DNA of 64,000 nt, taken from Hippopus hippopus. Taxonomy: Eukaryota; Mollusca; Bivalvia; Cardiida; Cardiidae. Shown piece by piece: positions 21,734 through 33,098 of this stretch; position 1 is the stretch's first letter; each line of letters begins with the position of its first letter. The position numbers were made by a program, and so were the translations under genes. Location: positions 13,465,918 to 13,529,917 of the forward strand of contig OX328104.1 of assembly GCA_946811185.2 (NCBI GenBank), read 5' to 3'. The notes beneath the pieces are model-generated. The model worked only from the letters and a program-made list of their open reading frames with translations. It ran no database searches and had not been told where the DNA came from.

Positions 21734-22003
21734 GTAACCCATACCGAGAATAACAAATGAAAAATGAAAGCCTTTATATACTTATTTGACACTGCATTGC
21801 AATGAAATGTGCCACAGTTAGTAAAAATTGTTGCATCTGTAAGTACGCTATTGCTACGCCTTTTTATGTGGAATTATTCGACTGAATGTACTGCTTAAAA
21901 GCAACAATAACATAAGATTGATGGTAATGAAAACAAGGATTTTAGAGTATAATAAAGTACTACAATTTAAGCTCTCCACATTTTCAGAATGAAAAAGTTC
22001 GTA

Positions 22004-22235
22004 AATGAGCCGTGTTCTTGGAAAAGGAGCTGTCATGCATACCCGTCATATATTATACACGGCATGTCGTCATATAATTATGGATTCATAAAATCTGCGA
22101 TAGAGCGATCCTTTTTACATGCAGAATCTACCAACAGCAAAAATATTTGGCACAGGTCAGCCTGCGCGAAGTGCACAGGCTGACTAAGGTCGATACTTTT
22201 TGCAGCTGCCTATCGCGTGCTTTTCATAGAACAAG
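22004..22235 (-). mobile_element. Family B MITE, right end decayed
   Basis: TGAGCCGTGTTCTTGGAAAA left end; hairpin CAGCCTGCGCGAAGTGCACAG near the right, then a degraded terminus. Confidence 0.75.
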
Positions 22236-22497
22236 ACTTGAATTAACTTTATCTTTTCTCCAGACTGGAGGTGTTTATTTCATTGATGTATCACTAAAAT
22301 GGTTAGCAAAAATAACCCGGCTTTCAGCTGCAAGAATGTTGTGCACGGAGTTTTATTTTCATCCAGACTCATTCAGTTGCGCAGTATGTGGTCGACAGGA
22401 ATTTCAATCACAGCAGTAACTGATATAATTCAAATATGAATATACATACCTTTATACTGCTGAAATGAAATAACAGAAACTGTCATCCCTTTACGAT

Positions 22498-22713
22498 TTA
22501 TTTAGTGCTTTACCATACGACAAATGTTTTTGATTTGCACCAATTCAAAGTAATTGCAGCCGACAAACTAAACGTGGTGCTAATTATGGGATTTGCCTGC
22601 GAAGGGATAGAAAACATTGTTGTTACCAGCATTTTCTCCTTTTCCCACAATGTTTTCAAAAGCTCTCTGTATCAGGTTCGTTAAACCACAGGACTTGTTT
22701 GCAAAGGGTTAAA
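22498..22713 (+). mobile_element. Family A MITE with one hairpin arm lost
   Basis: The left body runs to GAAAACATTGTTGTTACCAGC: the GGGAAAAGGAGAAAATGCTG arm is missing, while the opposite arm is intact. Right end GCAAAGGGTTAAAC. Confidence 0.8.
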
Positions 22714-22939
22714 CGATTAATGAGGGATCGAAGAGAGTTCGAAGATCAGATTGCACGGACGGCTGATCTTGACTAAATTTGTCCGCAAAGAACCTCGGTG
22801 GTTCCAATAAACCAAATTAATGTTTATCTCGCCAAGTTGAAATAATCAACGGAACTAAACAGCGTTCAGATTTCACTTTTCTTACTGAATTCAAATAGAC
22901 AAAATGCGCCCAAGTCCTATTGCCGGTAACGAGCAGGGC

Positions 22940-23218
22940 TTGAAACATTGGGGCCACCGGTTCGATTTCAACCTTGGCTAAATTCTTTCCGCGGAATTAT
23001 GATATTTATTGCGACATGATTCGTTATTCTCTCACCAAGGAACATTGCTTCTACGATGCCTGTATGGGAAAACAGCCACTTGGTCAGAAGAATGTTGTGC
23101 AAAGTACTGGTAATTAATTAAAAAAGAAACTCCAGGAAAGTATAGATAGGTGCACTGGCCGCCGCAATTTAACTGAAATATTTTGCAAACAGCACTGAAT
23201 ACCATACAAACATATAAA
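22940..23218 (+). mobile_element. SINE, decayed
   Basis: B-box-like CCGGTTCGATTTCAACC, body with TTCTCTCACCAAGGAAC and GAAACTCCAGGAAAGTATAG, then CACTGGCCGCCG. The tail has drifted. Confidence 0.75.
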
Positions 23219-23700
23219 AGAGCAAAGGACTATAAAGGTCGTGATAAGACTGATTTTATTAATAGTTGTCCCGCTTTTTAAAGATACATCTTTACAGCTT
23301 GAGAGAAAAAACGCTGTTAAAACTTGAAAGTGTGTAGAATGACTCAGCTGTGTAAACATAGGTAAATTACCAATATACATGGTCCTTAGTTAAAACTTGA
23401 AACGGCAATAGCGATTGCTTTGAAGGCCTCCAAAACATGAAATGCATTTTCTATCCGTCGTAATCTCTGCAATCTTTCAGCCATCAGGAGCAACATTTGG
23501 CATGAAGATACAAGAATGATTATAGTTTCATGAAATAAGGATGATATGGGTTGAAAACTGCCTGAAAACGAGTATGGATGTATCGTTTAAGATAATCTAC
23601 TAAAATGTTCATGATTCTACCCTTGATTTCAAATAGATACAGTGAAGCTTTAACACAATAGTTTGGTATCGAAGACGGACCACTATCAAACTTTACATAC
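23219..23700. other. No supported feature
   Basis: First-intron DNA with no recognisable gene or repeat. Confidence 0.45.
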
Positions 23701-23707
23701 GTGCAGG

Positions 23708-23925
23708 TAACTCTTTACCAAAACCACAAAATTTGGGCTTCGACCAAATTCAAAGCATCTGCAGACGACACGATAAGTGTAGCTCAAATAGTGATTTCTG
23801 TCTCTGATAGGGTAGAAAACATTGAGGGAAAAGGAGAAAATGCTGGTTACCAGCATTTTCTCCTTTTCCCACAATGTTTTGAAAAACATTCTTTCTTCAG
23901 GATCGTTAAGTCTCGGGATAGGATT
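23708..23925 (+). mobile_element. Family A MITE
   Basis: TAACTCTTTACCAAAACCAC left end, GCATCTGCAGACGACACGAT, and a perfect hairpin around GCTGGTTACCAGC; right terminus lost. Confidence 0.85.
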
Positions 23926-24089
23926 AAGGGAGGCATTTCTTTAGAAGAGTACTTATATTACTTTTTCGTGCGGTAAGCACTCTTACTCTCATAATTCTTT
24001 TTCAGTGCCAAATATATAAACTTGACGTGTTTCGAACGTGAAAATACGATCCACTGAAAGATTCTGGTCCACTTAGAAAGATTTTATCT

Positions 24090-24200
24090 TCTAGGCTCGG
24101 CTAAACAAGCTGACTGTATAGATCCAAGATCAGACTGCAAGTTTTGTGCAGTCTGATCTTGATGTACACCGTCTGCAAAAGTCCCTGATTTCGTCTGTTG
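24090..24200. mobile_element. E/F-type hairpin MITE, partial
   Basis: GATCCAAGATCAGACTGCA pairs with TGCAGTCTGATCTTGATG, flanked by GACTGTATA and ACACCGTCTGC. Confidence 0.6.
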
Positions 24201-24520
24201 CGTTGAAATCGTTTAACAATGTACAAGTGAAGTAAATTATTTAAACATGTTCGAAGGGTTTGCTCTTTAGGTTCGTGAATATGCTTTTTTGCATTCGTTG
24301 GACGTTTTCTATGGCTGTTACACCGGAAGATTGATGACCTGATAACGCGGAAAATTGTTTTAAAGAGTACGTCTGTGACGTAACCGGAACGAAGTGTGAA
24401 TAGTTCAGTTTTATTTTATGGGTAGCATGGGCATCTTAGGTCAAAAAAGGAGCGATTCAAAAGTCGTACATAAATTATTGAATGCTACTTGATTGACATA
24501 CGAGTATTTTTTTTATCATA

Positions 24521-24830
24521 TTGAGTACCTCTCTGTCTCTGTCTCTCCCTGACTTTCTGTCTCTGTATCTCTTTGTCTCTGTCTCTCTCCCTCTCTCTTT
24601 GAGTCTGCCTTACCCCCTCTCTCGCTCACTCTCGCTGTCGATCATATTCAGCTCCTCTCTCTCTGTGTCAGTCTGTGTGTGTGTCTGTCTCTCTGTCTCT
24701 CTCTCTTTGAGTCTGCCGGCCAACCCTCTCGCTCACTCTCAATCATGTTCAGTACCTCTCTGTCTCTTTCTCTCTCTCTATGGGTCTGCCATCCCCCTCT
24801 CTCGCTCACTGTCCGACTCGTTTTTTAATC
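24521..24830. repeat. (CT)-rich simple repeat
   Basis: Imperfect CTCTGT/CTCTCT tracts with three spaced GAGTCTGCC/GGGTCTGCC insertions ~100 bases apart. The 130-codon frame across it is low-complexity. Confidence 0.9.
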
Positions 24831-24939
24831 TTAACCCTTTCAGCCTATGGAGCGGAAAGAGGTCATGCTATCGGGGTTGGCTTATATTTTTTTTCATTAG
24901 AAAAAGAAAATAGATTGATTGCTTGAATGGTGTTTCAAG

Positions 24940-25070
24940 CTGCTTTCAACATTATTTAAGTCTATCACGGCGACAGCTCGCATGTTAATGTTTATCATGT
25001 GTTTCACCAGCACTAGGCTAGGGCTCTGAAGTATCTGCCTCCAAAACACTCTCACGAAAAAGAAAATAAA
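24940..25070 (-). mobile_element. SINE fragment, second subfamily
   Basis: GCTTTCAACATTATTTAAG, TATCACGGCGACA and CACCAGCACTAGGCTAGGGC follow the order of the 6900-7112 element; the tRNA-like head is gone. Confidence 0.5.
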
Positions 25071-25231
25071 CAGTCAAAAAATAATCATTTAAAGGTTTTT
25101 CACAAAACTGTCGCAAAATGAATGGTTTTGTTTGACATGATACCGTGTGACAATGTGAAATGATCTGTTTACATTGGGTTTGTAAACATGGCCGCAATTA
25201 TACTTTCTCCGCCTCTTTTTTTGAAGAACTT

Positions 25232-25430
25232 TGACCCTTTCAGCGCAACTGGCGAAAACTGGCGCTTTTGCGGACCCAGTACATCCAAGATCAGGGGTCT
25301 ATGTCTTCCGTTTGTATAGTGAAACCTTTAAAATAAAACTATTTCTGAGAATTCGTCGGAATGTATTCTAGACGTCGAAAGACGTACATTTTATACATTT
25401 GACGATGGAAGAGTTATACAACTTCCACAA
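25232..25430. mobile_element. Family F MITE, hairpin eroded
   Basis: It starts ACCCTTTCAGCGCAACTGG and keeps the tail GAATGTATTCTAGACGTCGA; one arm of the TGCAC hairpin is lost. Confidence 0.6.
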
Positions 25431-25511
25431 AATGACGTGGCGCTGTGAACAAGTGTTTGTAAGGAAATAAGATAATTTTAGGCAAATAAAGTTAAACTGA
25501 ACCCCTGCATT

Positions 25512-25742
25512 GCTTTACTCCTTTTCCACACAATTCTGTGTTTTAACAACCGTGATGGAAAATGTTTTTGAAAACATTGCGGGAAAAGGAGAAAATGCTG
25601 GTTACCAGCATTTTCTCCTTTTCCCACAATATTTTCTACCCTGTCAAAGAACTTTAGTTTATTTGTACTACTTTCAAATTTGTGGTCTGCAGAAGCTTTC
25701 AATTTGGAAGAGTATAGATTTTGTCGTCTCGGAAAGACTTAG
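25512..25742 (-). mobile_element. Family A MITE
   Basis: Reverse copy with a perfect ~56-bp hairpin (GCGGGAAAAGGAGAAAATGC and complement) and GTGGTCTGCAGAAGCTTTC. Confidence 0.85.
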
Positions 25743-25935
25743 GCAAGATAGCTCGCTTTGGCAGCTTGTACAGATCAATATCAGACTCCAAAGAACGTGC
25801 AACCAGAATTCAGGTCTTCAACGCCCGCTTCGGCTAGGAGTATCTTAAGTCACAAAAGAATCAAATTCCTACAGGAGATTTAGACATTAAACCCACGAAT
25901 TCGATTGCTTTTGGGCGAAAGAATCAAAATGCCTT

Positions 25936-26175
25936 TGAGCCACGCTCTGGCAAAAGGGGCCTTAGTGATGCATGATACCAAGCACGCAATCACATAATTA
26001 TGAATCCTTAAAAATTCATTTTGCATAACAATGGACGGAATCATGAGATACACTGGTCCTTTGAAATGCAGAAAAATTGACCGATGGAAAATAGTTTCGA
26101 CCCATGCGCGCAGGCTGACATGAATAGATAGTTTTTGGAGATACATTAAGCTCCCTTTTCTCAGATCATGGTTCA
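25936..26175 (-). mobile_element. Family B MITE, half a hairpin
   Basis: TGAGCCACGCTCTGGCAAAA and TCAGATCATGGTTCA ends. The hairpin kept only CGCGCAGGCTGACATG and its left arm is gone. Confidence 0.8.
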
Positions 26176-26439
26176 TTTACATTCGGAAGGAATTTAAGAA
26201 AGAACTGGGTGGAGCGTTAACGTGATTTATCAATTTCTAACGATATTTTGAATGGTAGTCATCAAAATGAAGTGAGGTAGGGCGAAACTGTGACGTAACG
26301 ATTTAACTTTTTTACCTCCTCGAGACACAGTCTTATAAAATCAATAGCATAAATCCCTTTGAAAACATTGTGACAGATTCCCCATCTGTCTCAAGGCTTT
26401 TTTTATTTTTTGTTTGTGAATTCGCACACGGTTTCTTCT

Positions 26440-26668
26440 TCACTCTTTACTTACCCGGACAACATTTTAGACTTGTTCCAATTGAAAACTATTGCAGACG
26501 ATATATTTAACGTGACTCAAATGATGGAATTTTTCTATAAAAGGGTAGAAAACATTGTGAGAAAAGGAGAAAATGCTGTTAACCAGCATTTTCTCCTTTT
26601 CCCATAAAGTTTTCAATGGCCCTCTCCGACGGACAGGGTCGTAAAACTCAATATTGTATGGTTAAGGA
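26440..26668 (+). mobile_element. Family A MITE
   Basis: ACTCTTTACTTACCCGGACA, hairpin around GCTGTTAACCAGC, and TGTATGGTTAAGG right end. Confidence 0.8.
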
Positions 26669-26689
26669 TTATTCATGCCACCATCTTAA

Positions 26690-26897
26690 CCCTTAAGTTG
26701 CTAAGCGCGACTCACTGACCTTTTGCGGACAGTGTAGATCAAGATCAGACTGCACAGAATGTGCAGTCTGATCTTTAATCTACACTGTCCGATTAGGAGA
26801 TATTATTTCCCAAAACTTTGAAATAGCAATATTTGAGTTTTTACTATCGAACTGAAAATTTTATTTTAGTTATTTAGCAGGATACGAGCTAATTTCT
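26690..26897 (-). mobile_element. Family E MITE
   Basis: Reverse copy: TTAACCCTTAAGTTGCTAAG, GCGCGACTCACTGACC, hairpin (GATCAGACTGCACAGAATG and GTGCAGTCTGATC) and TTATTTAGCAGGATA at the far end. Confidence 0.85.
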
Positions 26898-27294
26898 CCA
26901 AGTATCAATAACCTAATTGATCGAAATGATATAGCATGAAGTAAAGGGACACGGGTTTGTTGACTTTTCTAAACGGATGTGAAGTTTCGAATCTCACTGG
27001 TCACCTTGTCAAATGTCATGTTAATTCCTCCCGTCGTGTTGCTTTCCTTTGTCAACTTCGGTAACTGACCGTTTGATTAACGACCCGCTTGAACATTCGT
27101 GGTTTTTTTTCACATTTTGTGACATGTATCTCTTTTCATGCTGATTTAATGTTATTACAAATTGAAACCAAAAGAAAATAATTTAACCAGAGGCACTGCC
27201 AGAGTTGAGAAGAACGTCTCCAAGTAAACAGACTGAGGTTAAACAAATCGAATTGTTTAGTAGTTACTAAAATTGCAAGGTCGTGTTACCCTTA

Positions 27295-27436
27295 ACTCTT
27301 TACCAAACGACAAATTTTAAGACTAATCCAAATTTAAAGCATTTACAGACGACTAATCAAGTTGGGCAAAAGTGATATGATTTATCTCCGAAGAGGTGAA
27401 AAACAATATGGGAAAAGAGAAATTGCTAGTTACCAT
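27295..27436 (+). mobile_element. Family A MITE, left half
   Basis: TTAACTCTTTACCAAACGAC and body as far as AGAAATTGCTAGTTACCA, the exact hairpin centre. The other half is replaced by the 45-bp array. Confidence 0.85.
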
Positions 27437-28625
27437 TATCTTTATCCACGTCATAGCGGACACTGCATGCAGTCTGATCTTTATCTACGTCATCCGCATC
27501 GCTGACACAAAGTGCAATCCGATCTTTATCTAGGTCATTCGCATAGCATACACTTCTTGCAGTCTGATCTTTATCTATGTCATCCGCATAGAGGACCCTA
27601 CTTGCAGTATGATCTTTATCCACGTCATCCGCATAGAGGACACTACTTGCAGTATGATCTTTATCCACGTCATCCGCATAGCGGACATTACTTGCACTCT
27701 GATCTTTAACCACGTCATCCATAGGGCGGACACTATTTTCAGTCTGATCTTTATCCACGTCATCCGAATAGAGGACACTACTTGCAGCATGATCTTTATC
27801 CACGTCATCCGCATAGAGGACACTACTTGCAGCATGATCTTTATCCACGTCATCCGCATAGAGGACACTACTTGCAGCATGATTTTTATCCACGTCATCC
27901 GCATAGAGGACACTACTTGCAGCATGATCTTTATCCACGTCATCCGCATAGAGGACACTACTTGCAGCAAGATCTTTATCCACGTCATCCGCATAGAGGA
28001 CACTACTTGCAGCATGATCTTTATCCACGTCATCCGAAAAGAGGACACTACTTGCAGCATGATCTTTATCCACGTCATCCGCATAGAGGACCCTACTTGC
28101 AGTATGATCTTTATCCACGTCATCCGCATAGCGGACATTACTTGCAGTCTGATCATTACCCACGTCATCCATAGGGCGGACACTATTTTCAGTCTGATCT
28201 TTATCCACGTCATCCGCATAGAGGACACTACTTGCAGCATGATCTTTATCCACGTCATCCGCATAGAGGACACTACTTGCAGCATGATCTTTATCCACGT
28301 CATCCGCATAGAGGACACTACTTGCAGCATGATCTTTATCCACGTCATCCGCATAGAGGACACTACTTGCAGCATGATCTTTATCCACGTCATCCGAATA
28401 GAGGACACTACTTGCAGCATGATCTTTATCCACGTCATCCGCATAGAGGACACTACTTGCAGCATGATCTTTATCCACGTCATCCGCATAGAGGACACTA
28501 CTTGCAGCATGATCTTTATCCACGTCATCCGATTAGAGGACACTACTTGCAGCATGATCTTTATCCACGTCATACGCATAGGGGACACTACTTGCAGTCT
28601 GATCCTTATCCACGTCATTCGCAAA
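27437..28625. repeat. 45-bp minisatellite, ~26 copies
   Basis: The unit reads GATCTTTATCCACGTCATCC, then GCATAGAGGACACTACTTGC and AGCAT. The outermost copies on the left (GCAGTCTGATCTTTATCTAC) still look like the arm of an E/F hairpin, and the right flank (CAAAGGCTGTGCAG, then GGCACTGAAAGAGTTAA) looks like an F-element end. Variant units (ATAGGGCGGACACTATTTTC) recur ~450 bases apart, a 10-unit higher-order duplication. Because 45 is divisible by 3, several frames stay open for over 350 codons; I do not call them genes. Confidence 0.92.
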
Positions 28626-28654
28626 GGCTGTGCAGTCGCCATCGGCACTGAAAG

Positions 28655-28882
28655 AGTTAACAGCAAACAATCACGACTTTGACGACCCAGGAAGAGAATA
28701 CTTTTAAAAACACTGTTGGAAAAGGAGAAAATGCAAGTAACCAGCATTTTCTCCTTTTCCCATAATGTTTTCTACCTTATAAAAAACGAAAATCATTACT
28801 TTATCAATATTTTATCTATCGTATGCAAATACTTTCAATTTGGCCCAGTCCGGCAAACTATTGTCGTTTGGTGGAGATTTAA
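28655..28882 (-). mobile_element. Family A MITE
   Basis: Reverse copy with hairpin GGAAAAGGAGAAAATGC (centre AAGTAACC) and right end GTCGTTTGGTGGAGATTTAA. Confidence 0.8.
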
Positions 28883-28899
28883 ATTCGGACATGTGTATA

Positions 28900-29460
28900 A
28901 TCGGTCGGCGAAGATTTAGAGGTTTTACTGAAATCATCAGTGTACAGGTAGTTCACATCGAAGGCCAAGAAGTTGATCTGGCTTTTCCAAGAGTGGGGAA
29001 AAATGAATAACTCAGTGGGTTGTAACGAGCACGATTTTGTAATAAAGCTGGAGTCTTTTATTACCGGGTTTGATTTAATGCTGGAGTTGATCTAAATCAT
29101 CCCAGATGAAGATGAAGCAATTTAACCGCATTCTTGATAAGTTCTTGGACATTTATATACCTAGCACTTGAAACACTCGTTTTGAAGCATTTCTGTTTGA
29201 AAAATACAAAACGGTAGATTATATTCACTTATTCTCGGGGTTTATTCTAAATTACCCACCATTTAAGAATTACCTTATTCAAAAATTATATCGAAAGAAA
29301 ATTTCAGAGCAAAAGAAAATTCTATACGTCAACTGATTAGCCGAGATATTTTTTGTGATCAAAGCACTGAAAGTACTGATAGACTAGCGAGTGGCCTTGG
29401 TAACTTTTACACCTAATTAACTTTTCCACAACTGTTCGATATATGTTATAAGTTTGGTTT
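28900..29460. other. No supported feature
   Basis: Intronic AT-rich sequence with no recognisable repeat or coding signal. Confidence 0.45.
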
Positions 29461-29469
29461 AACATCGTT

Positions 29470-29582
29470 GAGAGGGAGAGAGAGACAGAGAGAGAGAAAG
29501 AGAGAGAGAGAGAGAAAGAGAGACAGAGAGAGAGAGCGGGGGGAGGGAGTGCATTTTCAGAGAGAGAGAGAGAGAGAGAGAG
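29470..29582. repeat. (GA)n microsatellite
   Basis: Two GAGA tracts separated by GCGGGGGGAGGGAGTGC. Confidence 0.95.
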
Positions 29583-29591
29583 TGCAAAATG

Positions 29592-29797
29592 TTTAACTCT
29601 TTACCAGACGATAAAAAATTAGATTTGTCCAATTTTAAAGCATTTGCAGGTGATGACAGATTAAATGTAGCTTAATAATAACTGGATATATCTTTGAAAG
29701 TGAAAAAAAAAAAAGCATTTTCTCCTTTTCCTTCTATGTTACCAACAGCTTTTTCTTAGAGTCGTTAAAACAGGAGATTGTATGATACAAGGTCAAA
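29592..29797 (+). mobile_element. Family A MITE with one hairpin arm lost
   Basis: TAACTCTTTACCAGACGATA left end. One arm is replaced by an A-run, the other (GCATTTTCTCCTTTTCC) is kept. Confidence 0.75.
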
Positions 29798-29979
29798 GCA
29801 TTGATCTTATCGATAATAGACCCACTGTTCCCAGCGAAAAGTACAATGTTTTAACAAGAGCATAATTATATTTTGTGGTAAGGTACTTCTGCGTAGTAAT
29901 ATTCATCGCCAATTTGCCAATTCACCAGGTGGTTTAATGGTGTTATGCTAAAACAATCTCAAAACAACGTAGAAACTAT

Positions 29980-30085
29980 TAATCCTTACCCTGTCGCGAG
30001 CGACCTTGGATGTATTTTTGCGGAGAGTGTAGACCCAAGATCAGACTGTCCATACGTGCAGTCTGATCTTGCTTTAAGCTTTCCT
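29980..30085. mobile_element. E/F-type MITE, partial
   Basis: TTAATCCTTACCCTGTCGCG start, then GATCAGACTGTCCATACGTG and CAGTCTGATCTTG arms; truncated after the hairpin. Confidence 0.6.
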
Positions 30086-30089
30086 CTTT

Positions 30090-30770
30090 TCTGAATAGTG
30101 GTGTTTATTTAATCTCCATTAATTGCCCTAAACTAGCGGAAAAAAATATTTTTATAGTCAACAATAGAACTTTGGTACGATACAGGTTGAAATAGCTTCG
30201 TGCCAAACCGGTGAATGTTCCTTCATTTATAGGATAATGGATTGTTTAGAACTTGAAAAATGCTGTAGTCGCTATAAAGTCTATCCAGAATTATCCTATC
30301 TTCAGTTGTACCCCTTTAGATCTCTAAATAAAATTGAAAGGTTTTTAGTAATAAACGCAAATTCGGTTAGAGTGTCGTTTTGACCTGAATACTTCAGAAG
30401 ATATCAGGTTGTCTGTCCTGGGGCCGTGTTCAACGATAATTTTAGATATTGTTTTCGTTTTAAATATCTTTTTTTAAGTACACTTCTGGTCGTGTAAGTT
30501 CAAAAATGAAAATATTGCAAGAACATGAACATTGAACAATGTTAATTATATAGATAGAGTACAAGGAGCATGGATCATAAATCGCAAAGTAATTCAATAC
30601 TAAAAAAGTGCTCAGTGCTAAGATATAATGTTTTCCATTATAGGACTATGAAAACTAGCTACATGTATCTGATTGGTTGAGACAGAGCATCTTCACATTT
30701 TGCGTGTTGCGAGCACAGATTACTTGTAGTGAACTCATTGCCACCTTTAACATAACTGCGACTTCAATAC
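30090..30770. other. No supported feature
   Basis: AT-rich intronic DNA with no recognisable gene or repeat family. Confidence 0.45.
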
Positions 30771-30773
30771 GCT

Positions 30774-30915
30774 ATTAGTTGTACGGACAGGTGGCAGGGG
30801 ACTTGGAAACTTGTTCACGGCTGTGGTGAATCATGTCGCCACCGCGAGGTGGCGACATGATTCACCACAGCCGTGAACAAGTTTCCAAGTCCTCTGCCAC
30901 CTGACCGTACACCGA
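30774..30915. repeat. Family D palindrome
   Basis: Very well preserved: GTACGGACAGGTGGCAGGGG to GTCGCCACCGCGAGGTGGCG (loop) to CCTCTGCCACCTGACCGTAC, ~65-bp arms with almost no mismatch. Confidence 0.9.
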
Positions 30916-31294
30916 ATTTATTATTCTGCAAAGTTTTACCATTCCAACGTTTGTTAAGCGAATTTTACCTGTTTTTTGGTTTAAAAAATTGAGTACGCTG
31001 ACGAAGTAGATTTTCCCTTCTGAGTACCCCGATTCAATGAAAACTGACGTCACTGGGAACTGACGTCACTGAAACCTTGGTAATATGTGCTAAAACGTGC
31101 AGCTTGGCGCATAATCTTGATGTTAATCTTGATCGACGCCGCCATTTGGGATGTTGTGTTGAAAGTGTAGTCATGTATACGGGGCTCCCGAAAGGGAAAC
31201 CTCTTTTACGTTTGTTTTCCCACTGTACATGATATATATGTTCGGGGCAGATTGTCCAATCAGATCACGAGAATTTTCTTTGCAGTATAATAAT
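30916..31294 (-). mobile_element. Family C element, internally deleted
   Basis: Reverse copy: TTTATTATTCTGCAAAG to TTTGCAGTATAATAATAG. About 330 bp are missing near 31120. Both TGACGTCA octamers (31043-31072) and the reverse of ATGGCGGCGTCGAT are kept. Confidence 0.85.
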
Positions 31295-31299
31295 AGTAG

Positions 31300-31690
31300 C
31301 TGTCACAGGCGCCTGGTGTTAGACAAACCTCACCCTCTATAACTTAATATATATAAGGCAAGGTGTCCATCTGTTTAACCTGCTGAACTCGACCTAGAGT
31401 CAGTTGTCAGTATTTTTCACATATTTTTAAATTCGAAAGGGATTTGTCGTGGTTACTTTACTTGTATTCTGCGAAAATTTACATTCAAATTGTCACATAG
31501 AACGGAAGAATGAATGAAAATAAGAGTAATAATAAAGGTCAGAGCTTTGGAAGCAGATAAGGATTTTTCTTCCCACCGTGAGATGAAAATTTTCATACCG
31601 CAATAAATATTTTGAACGAATCCATAATAAAAAATGAAATTTGAATAACAGCTTTGAAATAATAGTTTTGACGAATCAGTTTCGTCCATT
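31300..31690. other. No supported feature
   Basis: AT-rich first-intron DNA with no repeat I recognise. Confidence 0.4.
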
Positions 31691-31696
31691 ATCAGC

Positions 31697-32180
31697 CATT
31701 AATTTCATGCTTTTTAGTAGTTTATCGAGAAATAACGGTAGAATATTATTAAATATTCCATGGTTACGGCCAGTGAAAAATACCTATTCTATTTTCTAAC
31801 TCTCAATTGAAGGTGGAAATAATAGTTCCCGCGCACCAGTTACCTAGGTAAACAACGCGTGCTATTCAACCAGATGGAAATATGACGTAATTTACCATAC
31901 AAGTCTCGCGCTTTACGTAATATTGTAATACGTTGTTATGCGAAGGGGGTACGCCACGGGAAATCACAAAAAAATAGTACTGGATTTTGATGTAAGACCC
32001 CTAGAAAAAGGTGGCAGAAGCATGATTTACATAGAATTTTTGCTTTTTTTTCGGTGAAAGATCGAAATTTCCGAGTGAGCATCACACGGTAATACTTTCA
32101 CGAGTGGCGTTGCCACGAGTGAAAATATTACCAATGATGTTCACGAGGTCTTTCACCGAAAAAAAAAAAGAAACAAATAT
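31697..32180 (+). mobile_element. Family H element
   Basis: Runs from TTTCATGCTTTTTAGTAGTT through GTTACCTAGGTAAACAACGC to a fold-back: TTTCGGTGAAAGATCGAAAT pairs with TCTTTCACCGAAAAA around a CACGAGTGGCGTTGCCACGA palindrome. It ends AAATATCCTCTATG. Four copies are in the window; no transposase frame, class unclear. Confidence 0.8.
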
Positions 32181-32920
32181 CCTCTATGTAGTGAAGATAA
32201 GCTTTGTGCAACAACTTATGCATTATCTGAAGAGAGAGAAAGATTAACATGATGATGGCTGAACCATTCCCAAACCTCTTCTCTCCCCTCCCTTCTAAGA
32301 TGTGCCAAAATTTTGTTATTGACATTCACAAAAATATGCCTCATTTCAAAGTTTTTTTTTCTGCCTCAAGAGTTGCTTCTGTCTTTTCTTCTTACTTCCA
32401 TTCGTTTCCTATGTTAAAATACAACGGGTTTCCATTTTGACATTTTACGGTCGAGTAGAATAATCAGAAATCCTTTGCACAAAATCAGTTCAGTATCATA
32501 CATTTGATACTATGAATAAACTAGATATTTGAAACAAAACAATATTGCACAACTGTAAAATGATGATGTTATACTCAACGGCTAAAAGAAAGTAAGACCG
32601 CTAACAACACAGATCGACTGACAAACAAAAAGTCATCATGCAGACTGATAGAGAGTAAATGAAAGCGAAATGATAAGAATCAAGATCTGTGAAAGCCATG
32701 TTTTATTTGGCAGCCGGGGAAACCTTTTCGAAAGATATACGAGAAACTGGCACTTATCGGGAAAAAGAGAAATATTACAGCCGAAGTAAAAAATCTTTGT
32801 AAAAACATGCTAGATCTATCCATGAAAATAAAGTAAGAGAATGACTCGTTATTAAATAAAATAAAACAGCTCAATGTACTCATCCGACAGAATGCAGAAT
32901 TGTAGCCTACCAAAGCATGT
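32181..32920. other. No supported feature
   Basis: AT-rich DNA between two family H copies with no gene evidence. Confidence 0.45.
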
Positions 32921-33098
32921 TAAATAACATATAATTTCATGCTTTTAGGTAGTTTATGGAAAAATAACGGTGGAATGCTGTTCGATATTTCTTGGTTACG
33001 ACCAGTGAAAAATACCTATTTTATTTTCTAACTCTTCAATTGAAGTCGGATACAGTAGTTCCCGCTCAAAGGTTACCTAGGTAAGCAGCGCGTGCCAC

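Noticed and set aside
22147..22419. 90-codon frame starting in a family B MITE
   Set aside because: The first third is hairpin sequence and the rest shows no recognisable domain.
24521..24913. 130-codon Ser/Leu-rich frame
   Set aside because: It is a CT microsatellite translation.
27426..28747. Frames of 357-390 codons over the 45-bp array, as repeat proteins
   Set aside because: They exist on both strands because the unit is a multiple of three without stops; flanks are MITE sequence and no splice or start context supports a gene.
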